Assembly (NCBI RefSeq): GCF_902833645.1 | Contig: NZ_CADFGE010000009.1 | Span: 275,719 to 339,718 of the forward strand | Direction: 5' to 3' | Source: Paraburkholderia fungorum | GTDB lineage: Bacteria > Pseudomonadota > Gammaproteobacteria > Burkholderiales > Burkholderiaceae | DNA: 64,000 bases | In this document: in pieces, positions 16,439 to 25,253 of the stretch | Position numbering within the stretch: the stretch's first letter is position 1 | How the letters are laid out: each line of letters begins with the position of its first letter | Program-made: the position numbers and the translations under genes | The notes under the pieces: model-generated | Seen by the model: the letters and a program-made list of their open reading frames with translations, nothing else | Databases searched by the model: none | What the model was told of the DNA's origin: nothing

Positions 16439-17562
16439 GCGGCCTCCCGGACGCCCTGGTTCGTGAGCTTGGCACGCAGGTCGAGGCGCATGGCTTCGAT
16501 CTGCTTTTCGGCAGCGACACGTTGCGTGGCGCCATCCTTCTGGATGCGAATGACGTCCTGAACGGTGCTGATCAGTTCTGTCTGGACTGCCTGTAGCGTG
16601 TCGACGTCGATGACCAGGCGCTGATTCGCGCGAGCGGTTTCAACCGAGTTGCGATGCAAGAGAGCAGCGTTCCGGCGAAGGAGGTCGTTCGTAGTGTCGT
16701 CGATCGTAGTGGCGAGTTCCACGGCGTTGCGCTGCTCGTTGAGCGACAGCGCGAGCATGAACTGACGCTTCCACGCCGGCACCGTGATCTCGCGGATGGT
16801 GTGGAACTTGTCGACAAGCATCTGGTTGTTTGCCTGGATCATGCGAATCATCGGCAGCGTTTGCATCGCGTTCTGTTGCAGCGCGACCAGATCACCGACC
16901 CGCTTGTCGAGGTTCGCGTTGTAGGCGTCCAGATCCGACAATTCCTGCAGCCGCGACGGATCATTTCCGACCTGCTGACGCAACTCGTCGGCCTGCCGGG
17001 TAAGCAGCGCGTACTGCACTTTCCCGGCCGCGATATGGATGCCAAGCAGACGGTGCTCCTCGCGCACGGAGCCGAACATCTGCTCGAGACCTTCGTTCCG
17101 CTGGGCAACGTTTTCCTGCGTGGTCTGAACTTCGCCGACGAGGCTCTCGATCTGCCCGCGCGTCGTGTCGAACTGGCCCACAAAATTGCGCGTGCGGACG
17201 CGGAACTTGTCGATCAGGGGACCGACGACCGGAATCTTCGATCGGTTATTGGAGAGTGCCGAGACGTTGAGCTCGCGCGCGATGTTCACTACCTTGGTAA
17301 GCTTCGCGCCCGCCTCGTCGAGATCGCTGTTTCGCACCTGCTCGAGCAGGCCGTCGGCGTAACGCGACGCGTGATCCGCGACGTCGCGACCGAACTCGGC
17401 GACGCTGAGAGGATTCGTCGGTTGTAGGCGAAGCGCAACCTGCTGGACTTCGGCGACGTCGTCTTCGCGGAGACCCAGCGCATTTAGGTTCGTGGCGCTG
17501 AGATCGAAGGTGCCCGTGGCCGGGCGCGTTTGCAAGTCGAGTTTCATCGTGGTCTGCCCCAT
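16435..17562 (-). CDS. TelA-family (toxic anion resistance) protein
   Basis: 375 residues, the typical TelA length and composition. It is almost wholly helical and coiled-coil, with signature stretches NNRSKIPVVGPLIDKFRVRTRN, LDAYNANLDKRVGDLVALQQNA and IREITVPAWKRQFMLALSLNEQ. TelA proteins occur with tellurite-resistance operons and protect against tellurite, phage or membrane-active toxins; the mechanism is not settled. The gene begins two bases after a second TelA-like gene and is coupled to a membrane-protein gene. No terB/C/D/E genes are seen beside it. Confidence 0.85.
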   Translation of the reverse strand: MGQTTMKLDLQTRPATGTFDLSATNLNALGLREDDVAEVQQVALRLQPTNPLSVAEFGRDVADHASRYADGLLEQVRNSDLDEAGAKLTKVVNIARELNVSALSNNRSKIPVVGPLIDKFRVRTRNFVGQFDTTRGQIESLVGEVQTTQENVAQRNEGLEQMFGSVREEHRLLGIHIAAGKVQYALLTRQADELRQQVGNDPSRLQELSDLDAYNANLDKRVGDLVALQQNAMQTLPMIRMIQANNQMLVDKFHTIREITVPAWKRQFMLALSLNEQRNAVELATTIDDTTNDLLRRNAALLHRNSVETARANQRLVIDVDTLQAVQTELISTVQDVIRIQKDGATQRVAAEKQIEAMRLDLRAKLTNQGVREAA

Positions 17563-17564
17563 GA

Positions 17565-18329
17565 TTACTGTTTGATTCCCTCAAGGCTCTTGGCGAGGCT
17601 GGTAACGAGCGCACGGTGCGCCTTCGTCGCCTCCCCAATCAGAGCTGAGTTCATGTTGGTGGTAGTGATCAGCGCCAACGTATGCCGACGCCAAACAGGC
17701 ACCATGACCGTGACGGCCTCGTTATAACGATCCAGCATGTCGACCGCCTGAGCCCGAGTCATCTTCATCTGGATGATGCTCATTTCGTTCGACGCCAGTA
17801 GAGTAGCCATGTTGGCAAGCTTGCGAGCAAAGCGTTCGCGCGGCCGATCGAACTCGACGACACCTCCCTGAATTTCACCAGCCAACGGGTTCTCGTCGAG
17901 AAATTCGCGACCCGCCTGGATATACAGCCGCAACGCATCGGAATCGGCCGCGTGAGTAGAGATCACTTCGTCAATCCGTTTGAGCGTATCTCGCACTCCC
18001 TGCGCAACGCCTTCGGTGTCGGCAATCAATTCGTCAAGCGACTTGCGAGCCACTTGGTACCGCAACTGGCGCTCCAAGGGCTTCCCGGTCAGCCGTTCCA
18101 GCCATGTCGACGGGCGGGAGATCCGCTCGGGGTCGGCGTCCTGGAGTTTCCCGACGATTTGGGCAATGCGCTCTGCGAGCGACCCGACCCAGCCGCTCTC
18201 CATCAGGTCAGAGATCTCGTTGATCGCCGCGGCTCCGCCCGCCGTATTGCCGTACTCCGCGATCGCCGCCGAATTGGCGAAGAGCTTCGGGAGCATCTCC
18301 GCCTTGATATGTTCAACGCTCAGCGTCAT
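17565..18329 (-). CDS. Second TelA-like helical protein
   Basis: 254 residues, helical, with a C-terminal segment (DRYNEAVTVMVPVWRRHTLAL) matching in pattern the VPAWKRQFMLAL element of the adjacent TelA protein. I read it as a divergent, shorter TelA-superfamily paralogue that may pair with it. The gene order (short TelA-like, TelA, membrane protein) with overlaps of a few bases supports one complex. Metal resistance versus defence cannot be decided from sequence. Confidence 0.65.
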   Translation of the reverse strand: MTLSVEHIKAEMLPKLFANSAAIAEYGNTAGGAAAINEISDLMESGWVGSLAERIAQIVGKLQDADPERISRPSTWLERLTGKPLERQLRYQVARKSLDELIADTEGVAQGVRDTLKRIDEVISTHAADSDALRLYIQAGREFLDENPLAGEIQGGVVEFDRPRERFARKLANMATLLASNEMSIIQMKMTRAQAVDMLDRYNEAVTVMVPVWRRHTLALITTTNMNSALIGEATKAHRALVTSLAKSLEGIKQ

Positions 18330-18442
18330 CTACGAACTCAGTTTGTTGATCGACCACCCAACCGGGCGGGGCAAATTCCGGAATATATCGTTTCCCGACA
18401 CCAACCTGGACTCAGTCTGGCACGCCACTCGCCCAGCGCAAG

Positions 18443-19384
18443 TTAGTTCCTCGGCGGCAGCGCAACGAAGGCCCGAATGTTTAAGGGGAACTCAAGCAGT
18501 ACGTGCAGGTTGCTCAACAGTAAGCTGACCATGAAGCCGAGTGCAAAATTAATCCAGTAGGTAACGAGGATCGCTCCCCAGAAGTAAAGCATCATGATCA
18601 GGCGAATCGGCGGCACCTTATGCCAACGAATAATCTCGACCTTGCTGAACCAGTTCAAAAAATGATAGGCATACGCGAAACCGAGAAAGCCCACGACGCG
18701 GCTAGTGTCGCTTGAGTCGAAGCCAAAGTGCCCCAGTTCATGGACAATCGGCTGGAAGTAGCTCATGGCGGCCTGCGCGCTCATACCGCCTGCCTGCGTG
18801 ACAGCGCCGAGCGGTGCCTCGAACGAGGTGGCTGCGAGTATCAGTGCTCCAACCGCCAGGTAGCCGGCTGCGTTCCCCGACCTCCGCGCTCCCTGTGTCA
18901 TGAAAGCCAAAGTGAACAAAAAAACGTGCACAACCGTGGGAAGGAGGATTGCGACCGCCAACGCGATCGCTGGTAGGTGTTTGGAGGTCGAGGCGATAGC
19001 CGCTGCGCCCACCGCGGCGGCTATCGCTGCACTTTTCCATCCGGCTACGCCAATGAGTGCCGCGAATAGACTCGAGAGCAAGAGACCACAAGCGAGCCAC
19101 GAGGACGACTCCCCTCGTACAAATGCGACGACCGTAAGAAATACGGCCAGCGTGCTCGCGCATGGAAGAAACCAGTTGCCGCGCACGAAATACTGCCGAT
19201 CGTGCAGCCAGGAAATCTCGGTCAGATAATGGCCGGGGCCGAGCACCGCATAGGAGAGGATCAGCGTCTGCCATGGGAATGCATGTGCGCACACACAGGC
19301 GAAGATAATCAGGCCGATGTTTGTCCAGTCGACCCTTCCGTCCTTCACTGCTTTTAGCGGCCCGGTCGCGGTGATCGTTGCCAT
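18443..19384 (-). CDS. Polytopic membrane protein with an HELGH motif
   Basis: 313 residues with about eight hydrophobic segments. Conserved-looking polar motifs are GPGHYLTEISWLHDRQYF in the first third and QPIVHELGHFGFDSSDTS at about residue 215, the latter containing HExxH as in zinc metallopeptidases. The second half (FAYAYHFLNWFSKVEIIRWHK) is aromatic-rich. I cannot name a family. It lies about 110 bases upstream of the TelA-like pair in the same direction and could be co-transcribed. Confidence 0.6.
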   Translation of the reverse strand: MATITATGPLKAVKDGRVDWTNIGLIIFACVCAHAFPWQTLILSYAVLGPGHYLTEISWLHDRQYFVRGNWFLPCASTLAVFLTVVAFVRGESSSWLACGLLLSSLFAALIGVAGWKSAAIAAAVGAAAIASTSKHLPAIALAVAILLPTVVHVFLFTLAFMTQGARRSGNAAGYLAVGALILAATSFEAPLGAVTQAGGMSAQAAMSYFQPIVHELGHFGFDSSDTSRVVGFLGFAYAYHFLNWFSKVEIIRWHKVPPIRLIMMLYFWGAILVTYWINFALGFMVSLLLSNLHVLLEFPLNIRAFVALPPRN

Positions 19385-19613
19385 CGAATTGCCTGAATGT
19401 GTATCTGTGGATGACCACTTACATCGCCCGCTGCAGAGCGCGAGCCGAACCCGTTATGTCTTCGCCTATTCCAGCAAAGGTGTTGCAACCAGCGAGGATG
19501 CAGACAACTCCACCGAGAACACAAACTGCCACCACTCGGAAAATCAAGCGCATGCATCCTCCTCTAACGCTGGGGCATGGGGAGTCCCATGCCTCTCACC
19601 CATGGAATCCCGA

Positions 19614-20096
19614 TTAGTCAATGCGATGGGTGATCTCGAGGCTGTAGCGGCCTCCGCTGACGGGCACATTGACCGTCTCATTCTCCACCGGCAGACGCAC
19701 AGAAAGTTTCGTGTTCGGCAGACCATCGGTTTTGGCTGTCAGGGAGGCGCAGTCGCCATCCGAAGACTTGTCCATGCTCAGCAGATGAGTATCTTCGATC
19801 TCCACTTCGGCTTGACGGGGATCGTCCGCGCGACGCGCGACACGCACGGCCACGCCGATGAATCTTTGCTCTGCTTTCATCGACTTCATACCGCTCGAAT
19901 GCGTGCAGGCCACCTCGCTGACCTCGTGGCCGTCGCGGTACAAGAGTGGAACGGGCGTATTGAGCGATGTATCACCGACGAAAATCTCGCGCCCATCCTT
20001 CAGCAGCTTCACGTCGTAGTGACCATACCCCGGCGCCTCAGCCATCGATGTCAACGAAACAACGGCAAGCGCGCACGCAAGAAACCCTTTCTTCAT
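19614..20096 (-). CDS. Secreted hypothetical protein
   Basis: 160 residues. The N-terminus MKKGFLACALAVVSLTSMAEA is a Sec signal peptide. The mature protein is beta-rich with two Cys (EVACTHSSG and DGDCASL) that may form a disulfide. No family recognised. Alternating strands (YDVKLLKDGREIFVGDTSL; RYSLEITHRID) could suit a periplasmic pilus or transfer accessory factor, but this is a guess. Confidence 0.6.
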   Translation of the reverse strand: MKKGFLACALAVVSLTSMAEAPGYGHYDVKLLKDGREIFVGDTSLNTPVPLLYRDGHEVSEVACTHSSGMKSMKAEQRFIGVAVRVARRADDPRQAEVEIEDTHLLSMDKSSDGDCASLTAKTDGLPNTKLSVRLPVENETVNVPVSGGRYSLEITHRID

Positions 20097-20257
20097 TACG
20101 ATCCTCTAGTCACCGGCTACCGGCCGGATGTCGGGGCGATCCGCCTGAACGTCAAATCATGCATCTGTGCAGCCGACACACACTCTTGCGTTGCCCCAGG
20201 CGCTAACCCAAGGCCTGAGAGTCGGAGCGAACAATCACCATGGCGCCGCCGCGAGAC

Positions 20258-20659
20258 TTACGCCGAGATTCGCTGCAGGTCGACGAGTTTGATCGGGACG
20301 AAGATCACATAGCCCGTCTGCGTAGCAAAGCCCGGCACCGACCAGCCTACGGCAACGTGGAAAAAGGCGAACGTGTTGGCCTGGATGCCGACGACGCTAT
20401 CCGGCTCCTTGCGGCCAGTGAGCTTCGCAAGATCCTCCGGCGTCATGGCCTTGATCTGCTCCTTCAGTGGTTCCCAGCCTCCGTTCTTGTAGTCGGACAC
20501 GGTGTACTGATCGCCGTCCTTCTCGACCTTCAGGAACGGCTTGACGGTATCGCCGACCTTGACACCCCAGGTACCCGCAAGCGGATCACTCGAACCTGCG
20601 TGGCCACCACAGGCCGCGAGCATGAGAGCCATAACAGCTGTAGCCAGATACTTAAACAT
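20258..20659 (-). CDS. Putative lipoprotein
   Basis: 133 residues. MFKYLATAVMALMLAACGG is a lipoprotein signal with lipobox LAAC (Cys17). The mature part begins GSSDPLAGTWGVKVGDTVKP, a lipocalin-like or DUF-type small beta-barrel opening, and contains a Trp/Tyr-rich middle. Surface or periplasmic location expected. Function unknown. It stands alone between two secreted-protein genes. Confidence 0.65.
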   Translation of the reverse strand: MFKYLATAVMALMLAACGGHAGSSDPLAGTWGVKVGDTVKPFLKVEKDGDQYTVSDYKNGGWEPLKEQIKAMTPEDLAKLTGRKEPDSVVGIQANTFAFFHVAVGWSVPGFATQTGYVIFVPIKLVDLQRISA

Positions 20660-20824
20660 GAGAATCCTCGGTAAAGTAGAAACGCGCGCGATGCGTTAGC
20701 GGATTGCCTTTGAGCAAGCGCACCGCGCGATATGCATTGCTCAGCTAGTAGTCAATTTATCCGGCTTCTTAGCTGATGCAAGCCAGATCAGCGGTCCCCG
20801 CTTCGGGACTCTTCTGAAGTCAAT

Positions 20825-20950
20825 TCATATTCTCATCAACCCTCTTGCGTATAACGGCAATTGCGGCCTGAAGTTCAGCCTGCCGCGCCCTCCTTTCTTC
20901 TCCAATTCCAAAATTGGGCGCCCTACGCTCTTATCGGTCTGTGTTGCCAT
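20825..20950 (-). CDS. Possible 41-aa basic protein
   Basis: MATQTDKSVGRPILELEKKG is followed by a strongly basic end (GRGRLNFRPQLPLYARGLMRI). The ATG at 20950 has GAGGAC at good spacing. It lies about 50 bases after the PlsC-like gene, same direction. It is short and has no homologue that I recognise, so it may not be real. Confidence 0.3.
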   Translation of the reverse strand: MATQTDKSVGRPILELEKKGGRGRLNFRPQLPLYARGLMRI

Positions 20951-21003
20951 GAATGTCCTCAATGGTTCCTTTGCCACGGATCCGAATGAATCCGAGCCGG
21001 AGC

Positions 21004-21546
21004 TTAAAAGAGGAGCCTGATTCGTGGCCACAGGGCCGAACCGCTTTTAGCGAATAAGCGGCTTTGCTCGGCACCTCGAATTTCAAGTTCCGCTACGGCA
21101 ACTCCTGAGCGGTCGGTAAGCCACTTCACGCCTGGCTGGTCGCCCCCCCGCTGCCCCGTCGCTGAAATTCGCCCTTCAGGAAACACCATCACTCGACCAC
21201 CGCGCATCAACTCGGTCAGCAAGCTCCGTATGCCGAACGGCGCGGTCGCGTCGACCGGAACGATCTTTCCGAAACCGAGCCACGCCAGCATCTGCAGCAA
21301 ACGGGTCGAGCCCCCTGCTCCGCGGGAGTATTCCGTGTCAACTGCGAACGCAAGTGGGACCGGAGATGCCAGCGCAACGATGATCCCGTCCAACAGGGAA
21401 ACGTGATTGCAAACGAGAATGCACGACGCCCCCGAGCTCAGTATCGCGGTCGTCGAAGCCTTGTATGTCACGCGCACGCGAAACATGCGCAGCAGGACCG
21501 GGCGTAATACGTAGCGCAAACCCGCTTTAAGGCGAGGAATATTCAT
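21004..21546 (-). CDS. PlsC-type 1-acyl-glycerol-3-phosphate acyltransferase domain protein
   Basis: 180 residues. The PlsC/LPLAT signature is clear. NHVSLLD (residues 47-53) gives the catalytic His48 and Asp53 (HX4D), and VFPEGRIS (121-128) is the substrate-binding block. Family members transfer an acyl chain to a lysophospholipid at the inner membrane. The protein is shorter than chromosomal PlsC (about 240 residues) and ends soon after a degenerate third block, resembling the acyltransferase part of Aas. It begins four bases after the DsbG-like gene, so they are an operon. The role on a conjugative replicon is unknown. Confidence 0.8.
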   Translation of the reverse strand: MNIPRLKAGLRYVLRPVLLRMFRVRVTYKASTTAILSSGASCILVCNHVSLLDGIIVALASPVPLAFAVDTEYSRGAGGSTRLLQMLAWLGFGKIVPVDATAPFGIRSLLTELMRGGRVMVFPEGRISATGQRGGDQPGVKWLTDRSGVAVAELEIRGAEQSRLFAKSGSALWPRIRLLF

Positions 21547-21550
21547 GGGA

Positions 21551-22468
21551 TCACCAGTAGCGAGTCAGTTCGGGGTCGGTGCTGTGCGTCAGGGGCAGGC
21601 CGGTAATTTGGCTGAGATCGCGCAAACGTGGGAACCCTTGTCGGGCGACCGGCTGGCCGGTGACGCGATCCTTATAGAGAATGGCCGGCGTGCCATAGAG
21701 CTGAAGTCGCTTGAATAGATCCATGTTCGCGTGCAACGCCGCTTGCGTGGCGGAGCTACCCACGACGGGCTGGATGGCGCCACTCTCGGACGCCTCGACA
21801 TAGCCGGCCTGCAGTCGGCGCATAGCCGCCGAAGGATCTTTCGCTTCGAGCATCGCAGCGGCTTTGCCAAAGGAATCCTGTTTGATGAGACCGATCAAGA
21901 TCCAGCGCACCTGAAGCCCCGCAGCCTCGTATGGCTGGAGAGCTTTCCAGAGCAAGTGACAATAGATGCAATTCGGATCCGCGAATGCGTAGATGACAGC
22001 TTTCGGGCTCGATGCCCCCTCTCGAACGGCGGCGGCCCGCTCTATGTCCGGCCAGGCGTGCTCGAGCAGTGGCCGCTTGACCAGCTCCTCGGTATACCGC
22101 TCGGTAAGATCAAATCGATCCGGGCCGACGAGATCACCGATCAAAAGGTACTTTTTGTCCGGCGTCGTGAACACCACCTTCGCCGCAAATGGATGGCCCT
22201 CCATAACAAGCCAGCCCTTGAAACCGCCGGGCGCATCAAACGTCCCGACAACCTGCCCCGGCCCGGGCGCGATTACGCGTACTACGGATGGAATTTCCGC
22301 GCTGGCCGGCACACGGACAACGGGGTCGGACGTCGCGGCAATAGGAGCCGCCGCAGCTTGCGATGAGGGAAGGCCCATGTATAGGGCGGCGATCAAGAGT
22401 ACCCGACGGACGCCGTCGAGGCGGTCGCCGGCTATCGAAACCGGAAGGTGAGCTTGTTGAGTGTCCAT
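21551..22468 (-). CDS. DsbC/DsbG-like periplasmic thiol-disulfide protein
   Basis: 305 residues with an N-terminal signal region (RRVLLIAALYMGLPSSQAAAA, about 21-41). The C-terminal thioredoxin fold has the active site DPNCIYCH (Cys167, Cys170) and the cis-Pro segment YGTPAILY. A DsbC/G-type dimerisation region (FDAPGGFKGWLVMEGHP) precedes it. Such proteins isomerise or reduce disulfides and are common on conjugative elements, where they mature pilus and channel subunits. AGGAGGGA lies directly before the start. It is operonic with the PlsC-like gene. Confidence 0.85.
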   Translation of the reverse strand: MDTQQAHLPVSIAGDRLDGVRRVLLIAALYMGLPSSQAAAAPIAATSDPVVRVPASAEIPSVVRVIAPGPGQVVGTFDAPGGFKGWLVMEGHPFAAKVVFTTPDKKYLLIGDLVGPDRFDLTERYTEELVKRPLLEHAWPDIERAAAVREGASSPKAVIYAFADPNCIYCHLLWKALQPYEAAGLQVRWILIGLIKQDSFGKAAAMLEAKDPSAAMRRLQAGYVEASESGAIQPVVGSSATQAALHANMDLFKRLQLYGTPAILYKDRVTGQPVARQGFPRLRDLSQITGLPLTHSTDPELTRYW

Positions 22469-22835
22469 TCCCTCCTATACGGCAATGGACGCGAAAGTTT
22501 CACCCCCTCTGCGGGAACATAATAAAACTACAAAATACGTATTGAACAACACGTTTCGGCGACTCGGCGGGTTGATTCGTGCAATCGCCAGATAATTCGG
22601 CAAAACACGGGCCCGAAAATACGCGAGACCGTGAAACGTCGCGCTAGAAAATGCCAAAAACTAGCCTTAACCCATTATTTTAGAACGAAAAAATGCGGCA
22701 TTTATTAACCAAACAATTGTTTCACGGACAGTCGTTCGGTGTAACCTCGCCGTGCCATCCTTGGTAGCCACGCGCCCATGGGGCGCGTGTTTGAAGTTAT
22801 GGAGCGGCTGTCCGTATATTAACTTCGGCCAAGAA
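22469..22835. other. AT-richer intergenic region
   Basis: About 370 bases between the DsbG-like gene and the par operon, visibly richer in A/T than the flanks. It probably carries the promoter of the DsbG-PlsC operon. It also holds the hairpin at 22769-22789. No gene supported. Confidence 0.5.
22769..22789 (-). terminator. 9-bp GC-rich hairpin after the par operon
   Basis: CACGCGCCC and GGGCGCGTG form a perfect stem around a three-base loop, 46 bases after the last par-operon gene on the minus strand. No T-run follows, so it is a weak or factor-dependent terminator at best. Confidence 0.4.
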
Positions 22836-23987
22836 TTAGCCAACCCGCGGCATGGGCCGAAACAGGTCTGGGTGTTCCTCGGCCAGACGGCGCCGAAGAG
22901 CCATGGCCGCACTGTCTGTGCAGCCGAGGTGGGTGCGGATCGAGATCAGCGTGGTCTTTGCCTTGCCCGCACGGATAGCCGTCGCGAGATCAGCCAAGTC
23001 CACCACTTCCTCCCGCGCATCCGTCGCGACGAGATTGGCAACGGCGGGGCCAACTGGCGGTTCAAGTTGCGCGATGAGCTGGGCTGCGGGTTCTTTGCTC
23101 AGAACAGGCTCGTTCGCGGCGACCCGCACCACCACGGCCGGAACAGCAGACCCGCGGCTCGGCTGACGAGTCAGCGCTGATACAGGGGGACAGGGCGCGC
23201 TTTCCGCCATGATCGTTCGCATCTGCGGCCGCGCCACCGATGCCCATGAAACAACCGCCACAGCATCTACGAGCCAGCCCAGAACGATGGCCACAATCAG
23301 GCTGATCTGGGCGGTTCCCAGACGCAGTAAGCTCGCCAGATCGGCCACGAAGGGGTCCACGCGCGCATCGTCCTGAGCCTTTTCGCTGCGGTCGACAGCG
23401 GCCATCCGTGCGTCGGAGATCCTCTCCGCTCGAACCGCCTCGGCATCCTCCACCCTGAGAGCCTCCAGTCGGGCCGAAAGCGTTTTGCGCCGCGCAGCCA
23501 CAGCCCCGCAATCGACACTGCATCGGCGGGCGTCGAGAAGCGCCAGATTTCGGAGCACGGCGGCTCCATCAACAGCAATTTGGGTTCGGCCGCGGGAGCT
23601 TGGCGTGGACTGGACCGCAGAAACAGGCGCCATCGCCGCAACGCTGGTAGCGCGTTGCTCCCCTACCCTGCCCTGTGCGTTCAGAAAGAACGTGGCATGG
23701 GTGTACCCCGTCGCGAGAAGCGCACCAATCCAGATGGGTAACACCATGCCCTTTACGGAGGCGCGCGAGCCCTTGGTCAACGCTGGCAAGAGATGCGCGG
23801 CCAACAGGATCACGACGCCCGTGGCAACCCAGACAGCCTTCTCAGCCCAAGTCGCCCCTCTCTCTTCGCCAGCGATCACCGTGATGAGCAACGAGGTCAA
23901 CGTAGCAGCAACCCCGAGACAGATACTGACCGTGCGGCCGCTGGGAGCGACGCGATCAAATTGCTTTCCATAAACCAGATTTGCCAT
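22836..23987 (-). CDS. Membrane protein with coiled coil, third gene of the par operon
   Basis: 383 residues. About three membrane spans lie in the first 105 residues and a fourth near 230-252 (LLRLGTAQISLIVAIVLGWL). Between them is a predicted periplasmic, Ala/Arg-rich coiled coil (KTLSARLEALRVEDAEAVRAER), and the C-terminal 130 residues are soluble and end in a helical domain (LATAIRAGKAKTTLISIRTH). No family recognised. It follows parB by 51 bases and shares its direction, hence a possible role in anchoring or coordinating partition (inference). Confidence 0.6.
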   Translation of the reverse strand: MANLVYGKQFDRVAPSGRTVSICLGVAATLTSLLITVIAGEERGATWAEKAVWVATGVVILLAAHLLPALTKGSRASVKGMVLPIWIGALLATGYTHATFFLNAQGRVGEQRATSVAAMAPVSAVQSTPSSRGRTQIAVDGAAVLRNLALLDARRCSVDCGAVAARRKTLSARLEALRVEDAEAVRAERISDARMAAVDRSEKAQDDARVDPFVADLASLLRLGTAQISLIVAIVLGWLVDAVAVVSWASVARPQMRTIMAESAPCPPVSALTRQPSRGSAVPAVVVRVAANEPVLSKEPAAQLIAQLEPPVGPAVANLVATDAREEVVDLADLATAIRAGKAKTTLISIRTHLGCTDSAAMALRRRLAEEHPDLFRPMPRVG

Positions 23988-24038
23988 ACAGCTCTCGTGT
24001 GGAGTTCGCGGCCGGAGAAAGCGCCGGTCCGCCTACTT

Positions 24039-25241
24039 TTAGCGAACGATGTTCGTCAACAGATGCCGGAGCGATTGCGCGATCGTCGACAGTTCCGCAT
24101 CGGTCTCTGCGTGAACGTCGAGAACAAGGCCGCCATCTCGCTCCACTAGCACCGCGTGAATCTTCCCGTCAGCCGATCGATACTCTTGGTTCGTTCGCTC
24201 GTGGACCTGCGGATCTGCGAGGCCAGGGCCTTGCTCGCCCTGCGGCTGAGTCTGCCGATCCGCAGGGGCGACCGAAGGCACTGGAGCAACTGGAACTGAG
24301 CGCTGGCGAGGAGACCTGGTTGCGCCGGACGCGTCGGCTCCGCGACGCGTCGCATTGAAGCGAGAGCGAAACTCGATGACCTGTCGTTGCTTCATGTCGA
24401 GACGGACGATACGTTCGACGAGGTCGAGGGTTTTCTCCATGTCCCCGCCGTTGTCTTGGTGGAACTTACTGACCTCATAGGCCACCCGAACGGGGAATCG
24501 CTCCTGGCTCGATATCATCTCGAACATGACCTCCTCGGGCAGCTTGCCGATCGTCAGCGTTTGAGAAACGATGGACTCGTCCTGACCGAGGGTCTCAGCG
24601 AGTTCCTTCTGGCTGGCGAAGTGCTTGTTCTCAAGGAGGTAGGTCCACTTCACCGCGTTGTCGAACGGCGTCTGGTTTTCTCGGCGCGTATTGAGCTCAT
24701 AGCCAAGCTTATAGCTTTGGATGCCGATGGGAACGTCGACAACCATCGCGCGTGCTTTGGCGTACTTGAGGCCCCGCATCGACCGCACGCGGCGACCACC
24801 GTCGTGCACGAAGAATTCACCCGGATTGTCATAGTCGGGCACCACATGAATCGGTTGCTGCTGCCCTCCCTCAGCAATGCTCGCGGTGAGATCCTCGAGA
24901 CGCCTGGCCAAGTAGAAGTGCCGCGGGTTAAATACCGACTCTTTCACTTGGCTCAGGCTCACCTCAATCGTCGAACCAGGTTGGTAGCTGTTTTCAAGAC
25001 ACCAGCGACGGTACTCCGCGCTCCACTCGGTATCTTCAGGCAGAGGCGCCAGAGCGAGGGCTGCCGGTCCCTTGGCCGCAGGAGCTTGAGTTGCCGACGG
25101 CACATCGAGCTCCTCCGCGAGGCGGAATCGGTTACGCATTGCAAGCGGAGCCTCAACGGCGCTTACCGACTCGGGTTGAGGCGACTGCCCGTCTTTCTGC
25201 AAGGACGAGCGCATTTTCGCCATGAGCGGATTCTTGGACAT
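24039..25241 (-). CDS. parB: ParB-family partition protein
   Basis: 400 residues. The ParB/Spo0J core lies at about 90-210 (SLSQVKESVFNPRHF; SIAEGGQQQPIHVVP; FFVHDGGRRVRSMRGLKYA), followed by a helix-turn-helix (FASQKELAETLGQDESIVSQ) and a Pro/Gln-rich linker to a C-terminal dimer domain. The usual GERRxRA nucleotide-binding box reads GGRRVRS, with the Glu lost. ParB loads on centromere palindromes and stimulates the ParA ATPase to segregate the replicon. It starts 12 bases after parA. The palindromes at 26007-27137 are its probable sites. Confidence 0.9.
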   Translation of the reverse strand: MSKNPLMAKMRSSLQKDGQSPQPESVSAVEAPLAMRNRFRLAEELDVPSATQAPAAKGPAALALAPLPEDTEWSAEYRRWCLENSYQPGSTIEVSLSQVKESVFNPRHFYLARRLEDLTASIAEGGQQQPIHVVPDYDNPGEFFVHDGGRRVRSMRGLKYAKARAMVVDVPIGIQSYKLGYELNTRRENQTPFDNAVKWTYLLENKHFASQKELAETLGQDESIVSQTLTIGKLPEEVMFEMISSQERFPVRVAYEVSKFHQDNGGDMEKTLDLVERIVRLDMKQRQVIEFRSRFNATRRGADASGATRSPRQRSVPVAPVPSVAPADRQTQPQGEQGPGLADPQVHERTNQEYRSADGKIHAVLVERDGGLVLDVHAETDAELSTIAQSLRHLLTNIVR

Positions 25242-25253
25242 AACCTACCCTCC

